Source of the DNA: Streptomyces pinistramenti
GTDB lineage: Bacteria; Actinomycetota; Actinomycetes; Streptomycetales; Streptomycetaceae
Assembly (NCBI RefSeq): GCF_020564935.1
Contig: NZ_JAJCXB010000017.1
Coordinates: 1-64,000 of the forward strand
Length of the DNA: 64,000 bases
Direction of reading: 5' to 3'
A model generated the notes under the pieces. The model did no database searches. It saw only the letters and a program-made list of their open reading frames with translations, and was not told the origin of the DNA. The position numbers were made by a program, and so were the translations under genes. This document shows positions 36,587-45,920 of this stretch, in pieces (within the stretch, counting starts at the first letter, position 1; each line of letters starts with the position of its first letter).

Positions 36587-38158
36587 CTACGCCTCCCCGA
36601 ACCGCTGCGCCGCCGACCCGTCGCAGCGCTGGAGCCGCAGCGGGTCCTTCGCGGCGCCGAGCGCCAGGCACAGCGAGGGTGCGCCGGCCGGCCGGTACGA
36701 CCCTCCGGCGCCCGCCGTGAACTGCTGGTTCGCCGCCCCCGAGCAGTTCCACAGCACCAGCGCGGCCCCCGGCTCGTACCGCCCTCCGGGCACGTCGAGG
36801 CAGCGGTCGTGGGTCAGCCCGACGTGCAGCGAGCGCTGCTGGGGGTCGTGCCACCAGTCCTGATTGCGCTGCCCGTTGCAGTCCCAGCCGCCGACGGCCG
36901 TGCCGTTGCCGCTGGCGCCGCCGGTCGCGTCCAGGCAGCTGCCGGTGCCGGCGTTCCGCAGCGGCCGGAAGGCGTCGTCCCAGGCCCCCGGGTACAGCTT
37001 GGGCTTCCCGGTGCTCGCCGGGTCGGCGCAGGACGCCTCGCGCAGCCCCGCGTCGTAGAGCTGGGTCAGGCAGGACGCGAAGGCGGCGTGGCCGCGGGCG
37101 TTGGGGTGGAAGGACTGCCGCACCGAATTGGCGTCCGGCGGGAAGGGGTTGGCGACGTTCACGTACAGGCCGCGCGCCCAGGTGTCCTCCATGCACACCT
37201 CGTGCCCGTGGAACAGCCGCGAGGTGTCGAGGTATGTCGCGCCTGCGCTCACCGCGGCCTTGCGCACTCCGCGCTCGAACCCCGGGACCGCGGTGTTCCG
37301 CCCCCAGGCCGCGTCGGAGGTGTAACCGGTGCAACCGCCAGGCAACTTGCCCGGATAGTGCGGATTGTCCTTCACGTCGGGCCCGATCGGACTCGGATAC
37401 GACATGACCACCAGCCGGTAGTCGCCGTCGCCGTACCCCGCGTCGCGCATCACCGTCCGCAGGTCGCCGACCGTCCGCTCGACCTTGGGCACAAGACCGT
37501 CGACCCGCGCCTGCCAGCCCGGCTGGTACTTCGGCTCGCAGGTGCCCTGGAGCAGGAACCAGCGCGTGACGCAGTCCGTCATCACCGGTCCGAACTGCAG
37601 GTCGTCGTTGGCGCCCACCATCAGCACGATCATCTTCAGCCGGGTGTTGCGCGCCGCGACCGCCAGACTGTCGCTCTGCACCAGCTCATCGGGGTACTGC
37701 TTGGCGCCCCCGATCACGATGTTGCCGCTGTACGCGCCGGAGCAGGCGGCGTTGTACGTGACGTCCGCCGCGATGCCGGTCCGGTGGATCGCCGCGTCGG
37801 GCGACCGGTGACACCAGTTGTCGGGCCCGTCGGTGCCCGGCTCGTAGGTGCCCACCCCCTCGCCGGAGATCTCGCTGTCACCGAGCGAGATCAGCGAGGT
37901 CTTGCGCTCATCGAGCGGCCGCACGGCCGGGTCGCCGTACAGGCCGGTGGCCTGCCGCGCGCGGACCGCCTCCACCGCCGGTGCCAGGGGCGCGGCACCT
38001 CCGGGATTCACCGCCGTCGCAGCCGGCGCCGCAGTCGCCGCCGCGGAGGCCGCACCCGCCCCGCCGACCCCGCCGAACACCACGGTCAGCGCCGCCACAA
38101 CGGCCGCCAGCCGCCGCCCCGTACGCCGCCTGGGCCTCACCGATCTCGCACGCGCCAT
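36587..38158 (-). CDS. Secreted SGNH/GDSL hydrolase with C-terminal ricin-type lectin domain
   Basis: A 523-residue extracellular enzyme. A signal peptide (residues 1-40: an RRR-rich start, then LAAVVAALTVVFGGVGGAGA, with cleavage after ASA) precedes the SGNH domain. Block I is LISLGDSEISGEG (Ser at about 93), block III is VLMVGANDDLQ and block V is the FHPNARGHAAF His. A ricin-B beta-trefoil occupies about residues 395-520, with GSCLDATGG, QRNQDWW and DRCLDVPGG repeats. It is predicted to hydrolyse an ester of a sugar polymer or lipid outside the cell, with the lectin binding carbohydrate. It is convergent with Yip1. Confidence 0.93.
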   Translation of the reverse strand: MARARSVRPRRRTGRRLAAVVAALTVVFGGVGGAGAASAAATAAPAATAVNPGGAAPLAPAVEAVRARQATGLYGDPAVRPLDERKTSLISLGDSEISGEGVGTYEPGTDGPDNWCHRSPDAAIHRTGIAADVTYNAACSGAYSGNIVIGGAKQYPDELVQSDSLAVAARNTRLKMIVLMVGANDDLQFGPVMTDCVTRWFLLQGTCEPKYQPGWQARVDGLVPKVERTVGDLRTVMRDAGYGDGDYRLVVMSYPSPIGPDVKDNPHYPGKLPGGCTGYTSDAAWGRNTAVPGFERGVRKAAVSAGATYLDTSRLFHGHEVCMEDTWARGLYVNVANPFPPDANSVRQSFHPNARGHAAFASCLTQLYDAGLREASCADPASTGKPKLYPGAWDDAFRPLRNAGTGSCLDATGGASGNGTAVGGWDCNGQRNQDWWHDPQQRSLHVGLTHDRCLDVPGGRYEPGAALVLWNCSGAANQQFTAGAGGSYRPAGAPSLCLALGAAKDPLRLQRCDGSAAQRFGEA

Positions 38159-38312
38159 GGGGTCTCCCCTCCGGTCTGCTGTTACCGCCGGTTTCTACTC
38201 GGAGGTAGACACCGGCGGAACACCCGGAGCGGTATTGGCCGAAAGGCGCGGGCGGGGCGCGGGGGGACGGGGCGGGCGCCGGAAAGCCCCGCCCTTCCCC
38301 TCCCAACTCCCG

Positions 38313-38810
38313 TCAGGCGTCGAGCACTTGGTTGTCCCTGCGGACGACCGGCGGCTCCACACTCCACGGAAAGTTGATCCACTCATCCGTGCGCTTCCAC
38401 ACGTACTCGCACTTCACCAGCGAGTGCGACTTCTCATAGATCACCGCGCTGCGGACCTCGGCCACGGTCCCCTGGCAGAAGTCGTGCACCAGCTTCAGCG
38501 TCTTGCCGGTGTCCGCCACGTCGTCGGCGATCAGTACCTTCTTCTGCGAGAAGTCGATCGCGTTCGGCACCGGCGCCAGCATCACCGGCATCTCCAGCGT
38601 CGTCCCGACACCCGTGTAGAACTCCACATTCACCAGGTGGATGTTCTTGCAGTCCAGCGCGTACGCCAGCCCGCCCGCGACGAACACGCCGCCGCGCGCG
38701 ATCGACAGCACGACGTCGGGCTCGTACCCGTCATCGGCGATCGTCTGCGCCAGCTCGCGGATCGCCCCGCCGAACCGCTCGTACGTCAGGTTCTCCCGTA
38801 CGTCACTCAC
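38313..38810 (-). CDS. Phosphoribosyltransferase (xanthine/hypoxanthine type)
   Basis: A 165-residue type I phosphoribosyltransferase beginning MSDVRENLTYERFGGAIREL. The PRPP-binding loop VLIADDVADTGKTL lies at 92-105, and the substrate-proximal IARGGVFVAGGLAYAL lies at 38-53. Probably a salvage enzyme converting a purine base to its nucleotide. Alternatives such as a regulatory PRT cannot be excluded because the C-terminal flap is not diagnostic. It lies 123 nt upstream of the dcd stop side, on the same strand. Confidence 0.85.
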   Translation of the reverse strand: MSDVRENLTYERFGGAIRELAQTIADDGYEPDVVLSIARGGVFVAGGLAYALDCKNIHLVNVEFYTGVGTTLEMPVMLAPVPNAIDFSQKKVLIADDVADTGKTLKLVHDFCQGTVAEVRSAVIYEKSHSLVKCEYVWKRTDEWINFPWSVEPPVVRRDNQVLDA

Positions 38811-38933
38811 GTATCTCTCTCAGACCTTCTGTCTCTTACGCCCTGTGCGCGCCGCGCCCCGGGGCCGCTGCCCCGCCACCCACACGCCATACGCCCACGC
38901 CCGACGGCACGCTCACACCGGCCGGGCGTGCCT

Positions 38934-39509
38934 TCACACCTGAGTACGGTGGAAATTCTTGAAGGACCGCGACGGCGTCGGCCCGCGCTGGCCCTGGTAG
39001 CGGGAGCCGTAATGGGCCGACCCGTAGGGGTGTTCGGCGGGCGAGGTCAGCCGGAACATGCACAGCTGCCCGATCTTCATGCCCGGCCACAGCTTGATCG
39101 GCAGCGTCGCGACATTGCTCAGCTCAAGCGTCACGTGCCCGCTGAACCCGGGGTCGATGAACCCGGCGGTCGAATGCGTCAGCAGCCCCAGCCGCCCCAG
39201 CGAGCTCTTCCCTTCGAGCCGGGAGGCCAGATCGTCCGGCAGCGTGATGACCTCGTACGTCGAGGCCAGCACGAACTCACCGGGATGCAGGATGAACGCC
39301 TCGTCCCCCTCCGGCACGACCTCACGCGTCAGGTCGGCCTGCTCCACGGCGGGGTCGATGTGGGGATAGCGGTGGTTCTCGAACACCCGGAAGTAGCGGT
39401 CGAGACGCACGTCAATGCTGGACGGCTGCACCATCGACTCGTCGTAGGGGTCGATGCGCACCCGACCGGCGTCGATCTCGGCCCGGATGTCCTTGTCTGA
39501 GAGAAGCAC
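38934..39509 (-). CDS. dcd: dCTP deaminase
   Basis: A 191-residue trimeric enzyme that deaminates dCTP (in actinobacteria often bifunctionally to dUMP) to supply dTMP synthesis. GTG 39509 ([13 protein letters not shown]) is the standard start for this protein. Conserved segments are [12 protein letters not shown] near 26-37, [13 protein letters not shown] near 74, [12 protein letters not shown] near 98 and [17 protein letters not shown] near 116, including the catalytic Glu region. The length is exactly that expected for the family. Confidence 0.96.
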   Translation of the reverse strand: MLLSDKDIRAEIDAGRVRIDPYDESMVQPSSIDVRLDRYFRVFENHRYPHIDPAVEQADLTREVVPEGDEAFILHPGEFVLASTYEVITLPDDLASRLEGKSSLGRLGLLTHSTAGFIDPGFSGHVTLELSNVATLPIKLWPGMKIGQLCMFRLTSPAEHPYGSAHYGSRYQGQRGPTPSRSFKNFHRTQV

Positions 39510-39571
39510 GGGGACGAGGATACGCGCCCGCCCCCACCACGACGCACGGCACGGCCCCGCCGCCACACACA

Positions 39572-39606
39572 GCGAGGGCCCGGCCCCACCGGGACCGGGC
39601 CCTCGC
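39572..39606. terminator. Hairpin terminator
   Basis: Perfect 12-bp stem (39572-39583 with 39595-39606) with an 11-nt loop, downstream of the small gene at 39682-39840 on the minus strand and upstream of dcd. Confidence 0.75.
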
Positions 39607-39681
39607 CCGCCACTCCTGCTTCCGCTGCCTACCGGCCGCATGCCGCCACCGGCGACCGCCGGCCGCACACGGCCTGTGGAA

Positions 39682-39840
39682 CTACCGCTTCGCGTACTCC
39701 ACCGGTACCGCGTTACGCAGCCGAGCACAGCGCGGGCACCGCAACAGCCGCCCCGGACCGAGCCGGTCGGTGGTCTGCATCGGGAACGAAGCGGTGCTGA
39801 ACACGTGGCCCTCGGCACAACGTACGACGGTGCGCTCCAT
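39682..39840 (-). CDS. Small zinc-ribbon-like protein (52 aa)
   Basis: A short gene from ATG 39840 with GGGAGAGG upstream (7-nt spacing). The product [20 protein letters not shown] continues with [20 protein letters not shown]. Its C-x3-H and C-x2-C pairs match a small rubredoxin- or zinc-ribbon-like fold. Codon use resembles its neighbours and a terminator follows, so it is probably real. It lies between dcd and tRNA-Gly. Function unknown; a role in RNA or protein binding would be only a guess. Confidence 0.7.
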   Translation of the reverse strand: MERTVVRCAEGHVFSTASFPMQTTDRLGPGRLLRCPRCARLRNAVPVEYAKR

Positions 39841-40086
39841 CAAGTCCTCTCCCAACTGCGTGGACAACGAAAGCCACATTAGGGGATGAACCGGGCGCCC
39901 TTTCACGCGGCACTCCGCCGCCCCACCGTACGCCCCAACTCCCGCGCCCCGCAGCCACATCCCACCCCCGAGGCCACCCCCTCACCCCCCGCACCACACC
40001 CGCCTCTGCACGGGCCGGACACACCGCGATCGAGTCATGGGGTAGAGTGTGGGAAGCTGCATCGCCCTCAATTCGGGCGGTCCTAC

Positions 40087-40160
40087 GCGGGTGTAGTTTA
40101 ATGGTAGAACATGAGCTTCCCAAGCTCAGAGCGCGGGTTCGATTCCCGTCACCCGCTCCA
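40087..40160 (+). tRNA. tRNA-Gly (anticodon CCC), CCA encoded
   Basis: A 71-nt cloverleaf plus encoded CCA. The acceptor pairs GCGGGTG with CACCCGC, and the discriminator is T. The anticodon stem TGAGC/GCTCA encloses the 7-nt loop TTCCCAA with anticodon CCC at positions 34-36, reading GGG. The T arm contains GGGTTCGATTCCC. A terminator follows directly. tRNA 3' ends are common integration sites, and the region downstream is full of mobile-element debris. Confidence 0.97.
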
Positions 40161-40166
40161 TATGTG

Positions 40167-40193
40167 AAGCCCCAGGTCGGTGGCCTGGGGCTT
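40167..40193 (+). terminator. Rho-independent terminator after tRNA-Gly
   Basis: A perfect 10-bp stem (40167-40176 with 40184-40193) and a 7-nt loop, followed by a T-rich run (GTTTGTTG). Confidence 0.9.
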
Positions 40194-40239
40194 GTTTGTT
40201 GTCTGGACCGATTTTGGGTCGCGTGCCACAACGGAACGA

Positions 40240-40440
40240 CTACCGGGCCGAGTTAGCCCTCGAGACCCCTCCCCAGGTGAGTTGATTACCCGTCACCTCG
40301 AATCGCGAGATGAATTCCCTGTGAGCTGCGACATATTGCGCTAGGCGGGCAGCGCCGACGCGCTTGCGAATCCCACCTGGCGTCGCGATGGCCTGGACAG
40401 GTACGGCGAGGGCAGGGCCACCCTCTCGTCGCCCCTGTTC
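40240..40440 (-). pseudogene. C-terminal fragment of an unidentified protein
   Basis: The minus strand has an uninterrupted frame of 66 codons that reads like real protein. It contains VQAIATPGGIRKRVGAARLA, QYVAAHREFISRFEVTG and NQLTWGGVSRANSAR, and ends at TAG 40240. It is preceded by an in-frame stop at 40441-40443 and has no start signal, so it is likely a gene remnant. The family was not recognised. It is the first sequence after the tRNA terminator and may be left over from an integrated element. Confidence 0.4.
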
Positions 40441-40649
40441 TCAGGACACTTCAGCTGTCGGTAAGCCCGACTGTCAGAAGCTGCGGAATATCCGAGTGTT
40501 CGTGGTGCCAGGGCCGCGAGTTGGACGTTCCTGAGTTCGACGGCTCGGTGGGCGAATTCGGCTTAGGTGCAGTCATGCCGAGTAGGAGCAGGGCGTCGCG
40601 GTCTGGCGTGCCCGGTGCGGCGGTGTAGACGCCGATGCGCTGGCCGGGC

Positions 40650-41350
40650 GTGCCTTCCAAGTGCATGAACTGGGGCGTAAGGGCATGTGGGCCACGGCCT
40701 GGACGACGTGGCGGTGACCGCTGCCGCGCTGGCGCAGCCGCGGAGGATCTTGTAGTGCTTCATACGGGCGAAGGTGTGCTCGGCGCGGGTTCACACCTGC
40801 GGTGTACGGCGTTGTCAACCTCTTGGGCAGCAAGCGACGTCCGGGGCGTTTGCAGTGCGGGACGACGAGGCCGGTATTGATATAGGCCTCGTCCTCGAGA
40901 ATAGTGACGCCTTCGCTGTATTAGGTAAGGCCGGAGTTCCGCCAGACCTGGACATCGGCCCGCTTTCCCGGGCCGGCCGGGCGGCGGCAACGACCAGGAG
41001 TGCATCGAAGCCGATGATGACCTGCACGTTCGCCGAGAACCGGTGGTTTCGTGAGGGGACGCCCACCTTGCGGTCACGGATCGGGATCAAAGTGCCGTCC
41101 ACGATCCACAAGCAGTCCGGCGTAGTGGAGGGACGGGAAGCAGGCTCGAGGGCGAGGAGAGGACGCAGCCGCTGGATCACCCGGCACACCATTGCCGGCG
41201 AGATCCCGAACAGCGGCGCCAGATGCCGAAGGGTGAGGTTCGTACGGTAATACACGGCCGCTAGCAACACCCGTTTCGCCAGCGGCAGGCACCAGCCGGC
41301 CATCACCGGGCCGACCGACGACAACGCGACCGCACACCCATCCTCTGTCC
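40650..41350 (-). pseudogene. IS5-family (IS1421-like) DDE transposase relic, frameshifted
   Basis: The frame carries the transposase segment LLAAVYYRTNLTLRHLAPLF, GISPAMVCRVIQRLRPLLAL, LWIVDGTLIPIRDRKVGVPS and FSANVQVIIGFDALLVVAA, with the first catalytic Asp in VDGTLIP. Near 40975 the frame shifts. The continuation, with RADVQVWR and then EDEAYIN, NAVHRR and ARMKHYKILR-like sequences, is found in other frames down to about 40650. The N-terminus is also absent. The product would be inactive. Confidence 0.8.
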
Positions 41351-41661
41351 ACTATGCGCCCACACCGTCAACGTCCGCCCCGCCTGCGTCGCCAGTACAC
41401 TTCCCTCCACGTCAGCCGCTTCGAACGCCAGGGTTCGTGGTGCTCTCTATCACCCCTAAGCCCATAGCAGTTGACACCGGCGGCGCCCCCTTTGACGACT
41501 ACCGCATCCACCGAGTCCAAGGCGGCCAACTTCTCGCACGTCTCACCGGCTACCCCTCGCCCCCTCACCACGTAGCGACATTCCTGCGTCTTCAAGGCGG
41601 AGTAAGTCGTGGCTGAGAGGGTCTCACGTGGTGGTTCGCTGGTGCGGCATGATGCTGCATC
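41351..41661. other. Interval without recognisable gene
   Basis: A short open frame on the minus strand (41368-41595) shows no recognisable family or ribosome site. The interval separates two transposase relics and may contain old IS ends; no clean terminal repeats were identified. Confidence 0.4.
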
Positions 41662-42203
41662 GTGAGGGTTGATCTGTCGCGTCGGCTTGTTCCGGACGGC
41701 CTATGGGAGTTGACGGCTCCGTTGTTGCCGAGGTTCGCATCCCGTCCGCAGGGCGGAGGTACTGCTCCGGTGGATGAGCGGGCGGTGTTCACGGCTGTGG
41801 TGTACGTGCTGGCGAGCAGGTGTGCGTGGCGGTATCTGCCGGAGTCGTTCGGTATCTCGCCGGCCACCGCGCACCGCCGGTTCACTGCGTGGGGCGAGGC
41901 GGGGCTGTGGCGGCGGCTGCACCGGGCAGTGCTGGATGAGCTCGGTGTCAGAGGTGAGCTGGACTGGACGTCCGCGATTGTCGATGCCGCGTCGGTGCGG
42001 GCGAGGGGGGCACTCTGACCGGCCCGAACCCGGTTGGTCGCGGCAAGAAGGGCAGCAAACTACAGGTATTGTCCGAGGCCCAGGGCCTGCCGCTGGCCGT
42101 CGCAGTGTCCGGTGCGAACCTGCACGACAGCCAGGCGTTCAAGCCTGGTCCTCGGCATCCCCGCCATCCGCTCCCCGTGCGGACCGCGACGGCTGCGGGT
42201 TAT
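41662..42203 (+). pseudogene. IS5-family transposase relic (N-terminal half, frameshifted, 3'-truncated)
   Basis: The frame starts MRVDLSRRLVPDGLWELTAP and shows the usual IS5-family N-terminus (RCAWRYLPESFGISPATAHR, then LDWTSAIVDAASVRA with the first catalytic Asp). It stops at 42018, and the protein continues in another frame with GRGKKGSKLQVLSEAQGLPL and NLHDSQAF. A third shift carries LVLGIPAIRSPCGPRRLR. The sequence then abuts the C-terminal remnant of an IS701-type transposase near 42200. The 3' half is missing. Confidence 0.8.
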
Positions 42204-42310
42204 GTGTCGGTACCATGCGGTGTAGTCGCGGATCTGATAGTGGTCAAGTCCGGTCTCGTTCTTCGCGGTCTGGAAACATTCCTCGACCATCCCGCGATTT
42301 GCGCGAGTTC
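42195..42310 (-). pseudogene. C-terminal piece of an IS701-type transposase relic
   Basis: The minus strand encodes GMVEECFQTAKNETGLDHYQ followed by IRDYTAWYRHIT, the conserved E-containing end of IS701-family transposases. It is the downstream half of the relic whose N-terminus lies at 43763-44229; the two halves are separated by the IS701-family element inserted at CTAG. Confidence 0.75.
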
Positions 42311-43762
42311 TTCTAGTAGTGCTTGGTCGGGTTGGTGCGGGGTCGGGGATGTTGTGGTGGCAGGTGGGGCAGGCGCCGGTCCAGGCTGCGAGAAGTAACT
42401 GCGGTTCTCGGGTGACTCGGTGGAGGCTCAGGCCGGCGCCGTCTCTTTTGGGGACCGGGTCAGCCGTTGCAGGGTGCAGAAGGCGTGGGCGGCCGAGACG
42501 AGGGTGACGTGGTGGTGCCAGCCTGGCCAGGTGCGGCCTTCGAAGTGGGCCAGGCCCAGGGCCTGTTTCATCTCGCGGTAGTCGTGCTCGATGCGCCAGC
42601 GGAGTTTCGCGGTGCGCACGAGGACAGGCAGCGGGGTGGTCTCGGGCAGGTTGGAGAGCCAGAACTGCACGGGCTCGTCCTGGTCGGCGGGCCATTCGGC
42701 CAGCAGCCAGCGCACCGGAAGCCCGGCTCCGTCCGCGGCTTTGCGGACCTCGCGTCCAGCGGGCCGGATCCGCAGGGCCACGAAGCGGGAATACATCCGC
42801 TTGTGGCCGCTGCGGCCGGAGCCGGGCCGTGAGCCCTCGCGCCACTGCACCGACCGCGCAGAGGACTTGCCGGACGCGATGACCAGGCTCTTCACCCTCT
42901 GCGCCGGCTCCGGGTAGGCCGGCACCGGTTGTCGTCCCCGGCCGCTGCGGGGCGGGGTGCACGGCCGTGCCCGCTCGGGCTGGGCGGTGATCGTGGTCGA
43001 GATGCCCACCACGTAGTCGAGACCGCGCTCTTCCAGTCCGAGCCGGAAGGCAGCGGTGTCCCCGTAGCCGCCGTCGGCGATGACCTGGGGCACGTCGAGG
43101 CCCCAGGACCGCGTCTCGTCGATCATGTCCAGGGCCAGCTGCCACTTCTCGACATGGCCCACCTCGGCAGGGATCGCACACTGCTTGCGTCGGGCAACCT
43201 TGGCCGGATCGGCCTTCGGCGAGGCGGGATCCCAGCTGCCAGGCAGGAACAGCCGCCAGTTCACCGCCGCCGAGGCACCGTCGGACGCCAGGTGCAGCGA
43301 GACCCCGGCCTGGCAGTTGGTGACCTTGCCCGCGGTGCCGGTGTACTGCCGGGTCACACACGCCGACGCATCCCCGTCCTTGAGGAACCCGATGTCGTCA
43401 ATGACCAGCGCCGTTGGCCTGATCACCGGCTGCATCCGCCAGGCCAGACGGGCCCGCACATGCGCCGCGTCCCACGGACTGGAGGTGATGAAGTGGGCCA
43501 GGGCCTACCGGTTGCCGTCCTCGCCCAGCCGTGCCGCCATCGGCTCCACCGACTTGCGACGCCCCTCCTGCAACAGCCCCCGCAGATAGACCCCGCCCCA
43601 CCGACGCTGATCCACCCGCGCGAACGCCTCGAACATCTCCGCCGCGAAGTCCTCCAGATCACACCGGACCGCAGCCAACTCCCCACCCAGCACACCCGAA
43701 CAACGACACAACCCATCAAGAAGACACGCCACCAGCCCATGAACCTGACCAAGCCCTACTAG
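42311..43762 (-). mobile_element. IS701-family insertion sequence with CTAG target duplication
   Basis: The element proper runs 42315-43758 (1,444 bp). Its ends are near-perfect inverted repeats, TAGTGCTTGGTC on the left and TAGGGCTTGGTC read from the right (11/12). Both ends are flanked by CTAG (42311-42314 and 43759-43762), which fits the 4-bp YTAR target duplication known for the family. It is inserted into an older IS701-type relic. Its transposase carries a nonsense codon. Confidence 0.9.
42428..43732 (-). pseudogene. IS701-family transposase with one in-frame stop codon
   Basis: The coding frame runs from a possible GTG start near 43732 to TGA 42428. It contains the family segments [20 protein letters not shown] and LVIDDIGFLKDGDASACVTR (first Asp), VIADGGYGDTAAFR (second Asp) and LRWRIEHDYREMKQALGL (Glu). 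A single TAG at 43505-43507 interrupts the same frame within the sequence EDGNR-stop-ALAHFI. A CAG glutamine would restore it, so one C-to-T change is the simplest explanation. The 1-kb downstream part is otherwise uninterrupted. The element is therefore young but not autonomous unless the stop is read through. Confidence 0.85.
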
Positions 43763-44229
43763 TGGAGTCCCGGCCGGGCAGAAGCGGTCGATCAGCGCCC
43801 GACCCTTCCCTGATCCATACGCCAGGAAGACGCCCACCTGAGAATTCTCGATCCGCCCGGCCGTTCCTGAATACTGCCGGGCCACGCCCGTCGACCGGAC
43901 CCCCTTTTTTTAAGGAATCCCGTCTCATCGAGAATAAGGATTCCCCGCTCGGGATCCCCGAGGTGCTCCACCACTGCGTCGCGGACGTCATCACGCATAG
44001 CGTCCACGTCCCATAGGCAGTGGTTCAGCAGACGCTGCATGCCCTGAGGGCCGTCGTCCCCGGCAGCCTCCGCCAGGGTCCAGCCGTTCTTCCGCTCCGT
44101 CTCACTGAGCAGTCCCCGCAGGTAGGACACCATCCATCGCCGAGGCTCCACCCGGCCGAACTGGCCCGCGAACCTCGCCACGAAGTCATCGAACGCACCT
44201 GACCAGCCGTCAGTTATCTCTTCACCCAC
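43763..44229 (-). pseudogene. N-terminal piece of an IS701-type transposase relic, frameshifted
   Basis: It starts MGEEITDGWSGAFDDFVARF at 44229, with the typical N-terminal segment RRWMVSYLRGLLSETERKNG and the first catalytic region [13 protein letters not shown] frameshift in the run of T bases at about 43905-43912 moves the continuation ([20 protein letters not shown]) to another frame. After RALIDR the sequence jumps to CPAGTPL, deleting the central domain, and the CTAG insertion follows. The remainder lies at 42195-42310. Confidence 0.8.
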
Positions 44230-44399
44230 GCAACAATCAACGACGTGACAGCCAAAACGCCACGAAGTGTCGTTGCAGTACTAACTAAGATGTTCATTTG
44301 GCGAAGCGGCGGCTCCCACTCAGCCAGGAGACGGACCAGTCGACCTCTATACGCACGACGCGATGGCCGATGCCTCGCCCACGGAGCCACCGACGCAGG

Positions 44400-44842
44400 T
44401 GGTCGTGGTCGTAGACCTTGGAGATCCCCGGCCCTCGCAGACTAGGCCCTCGGTGGTTAGCCCGCCCCGGGACCTGCCGAGCGCCTCACCAGACGCCGCG
44501 CGTGCTGGATCTTCCAGTTCATCCCCCGCACAGTCCCCCCTCTTTGCGAAGCCCTGGCAGCCTGCTGTGTGCGCGGATGACGGCGGAGCTGAACGACACA
44601 GTCCACCCCAGCGCAACGACGCTGTCGTCCCGCACCTGGATCCGCTCCAGCAGCCGGGCCTAGGTCCCATCCTCCTCCCAACAGACGAACCACTCATGGA
44701 CCGTCTGCCACGGCCCATACCGTTCGGGCAGATCGCACCACGGCGCACCCGCCCTCAGGCGCCACGGCACCCTTTTGATCGCCTGCCGGTGATCTCGCCA
44801 CGGACGACCCCAGGCTTGGAAGCACCGGATGGCCGAATACAC
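44400..44842 (-). pseudogene. IS5-family transposase relic
   Basis: The minus strand shows RLRAGAPWCDLPERYGPWQT and VHEWFVCWEEDGT, typical of an IS5-family N-terminus. The rest lies in other frames, including an AHTAGCQGFAKRGDC-like segment and GRSRGGLTTEGL, the family's second-half start. Several frameshifts are present and the C-terminal catalytic region is missing. Confidence 0.7.
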
Positions 44843-44994
44843 GTGCGCGGCATGAGTAACGGAGCATTCAAAGAGTCGATGAGGGCATCTGGTGAGCCTT
44901 CGGCGTCACCTGACGATCCTTCGCTTCACTCATTCGGGCTAAGCAGGTGTCGCGAGCTGGCCCTTGGCGGCTGCTTAGTAGAAGCTCTGAGGTA

Positions 44995-45852
44995 ATGAAT
45001 AAGGACACTCTCCCTCTAGTCCCGCGCGCTCGAGTGGTTCTGATAACTCCAGAACTTGCACAGGAGATCTTGCGCCGGAATGATCGAAACCGAACTCCGG
45101 ACAGCGGAGTCGTGAATATGATCACGCAACAGATCTCGAACGGAGATTTTCAGCTCACGCATCAAGGTATCGCGCTGGATGGAACCATCGAGGATGGAAA
45201 ACTCTTGGATGGCCAGCATCGCCTCCTAGCGATTATCCGCGCCGAGGTTCCGGTCGAGATGTTCGTGTTTGAAGATGTGCCACCCGAGACATTCACTGTT
45301 CTGGACACAGGAAAGCGGAGAAGCGGCGGGGACGTCCTCACCCTGGCAGGTGAGAAGGACACGATGCTCCTGGCCGCCACGATCCGCCACGTACACTTGC
45401 TGCGTACGATGCCTTCTGGGGCATGGGCTGGCTCTAAGTCCCGTATCACCAACAATGAGCTCATGGAAATCTTCCGTGAGAACCCTGACGGATTTCGTGA
45501 TGCCGTGCGAACCGGAAGGAATCTTGGAAATTGCACTACTATGATTCCGACCGCCGGAGCTACGGCTTACTTTCTAACACGAGAGGCGGCACCAGAGACT
45601 CCAACTGGAGAATGGCTGGATGGCCTATATTCTGGCGCAAATCTCGGCCCCGTCGACCCCAGGCTCGCATTCATCAAGGCCATGCAGCAAATGCGAGGAC
45701 AGAGGTCGCAACGCAGAACAAACACAAGAGCCCATGTGGGCATCTACATCAAGGCTTGGAACGCATGGGTCGCAAACAAACCGGTGAAGACGCTGCGCCT
45801 TCAGAAGGGTGAACCGGTGCCTAAACCTGTTCGTATCAGGTTCTCCGAGTAG
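44995..45852 (+). CDS. DGQHR-motif / ParB-N-like protein of mobile elements
   Basis: A 285-residue protein from ATG 44995 (MNKDTLPLVPRARVVLITPE). The centre carries LLDGQHRLLAII (about residue 71), followed by VPVEMFVFEDVPPETFTVLD and TGKRRSGGDVL. DGQHR or ParB/Srx-like nucleotide-binding domains of this type are found in actinophage, plasmid and integrative-element proteins of unknown function. It has no helix-turn-helix. The G+C content is clearly lower than in the neighbouring core genes, and the gene is the only intact cargo-type gene in the IS cluster. The ribosome site is poor. An IS630-family element begins three bases after its stop codon. Confidence 0.65.
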   Translation: MNKDTLPLVPRARVVLITPELAQEILRRNDRNRTPDSGVVNMITQQISNGDFQLTHQGIALDGTIEDGKLLDGQHRLLAIIRAEVPVEMFVFEDVPPETFTVLDTGKRRSGGDVLTLAGEKDTMLLAATIRHVHLLRTMPSGAWAGSKSRITNNELMEIFRENPDGFRDAVRTGRNLGNCTTMIPTAGATAYFLTREAAPETPTGEWLDGLYSGANLGPVDPRLAFIKAMQQMRGQRSQRRTNTRAHVGIYIKAWNAWVANKPVKTLRLQKGEPVPKPVRIRFSE

Positions 45853-45920
45853 TTACTTAGTTTGAACTCGTGATGTCGTAGGGGCTGATGGCTCGTGGCT
45901 CCTGCGATATCACCACGGAC

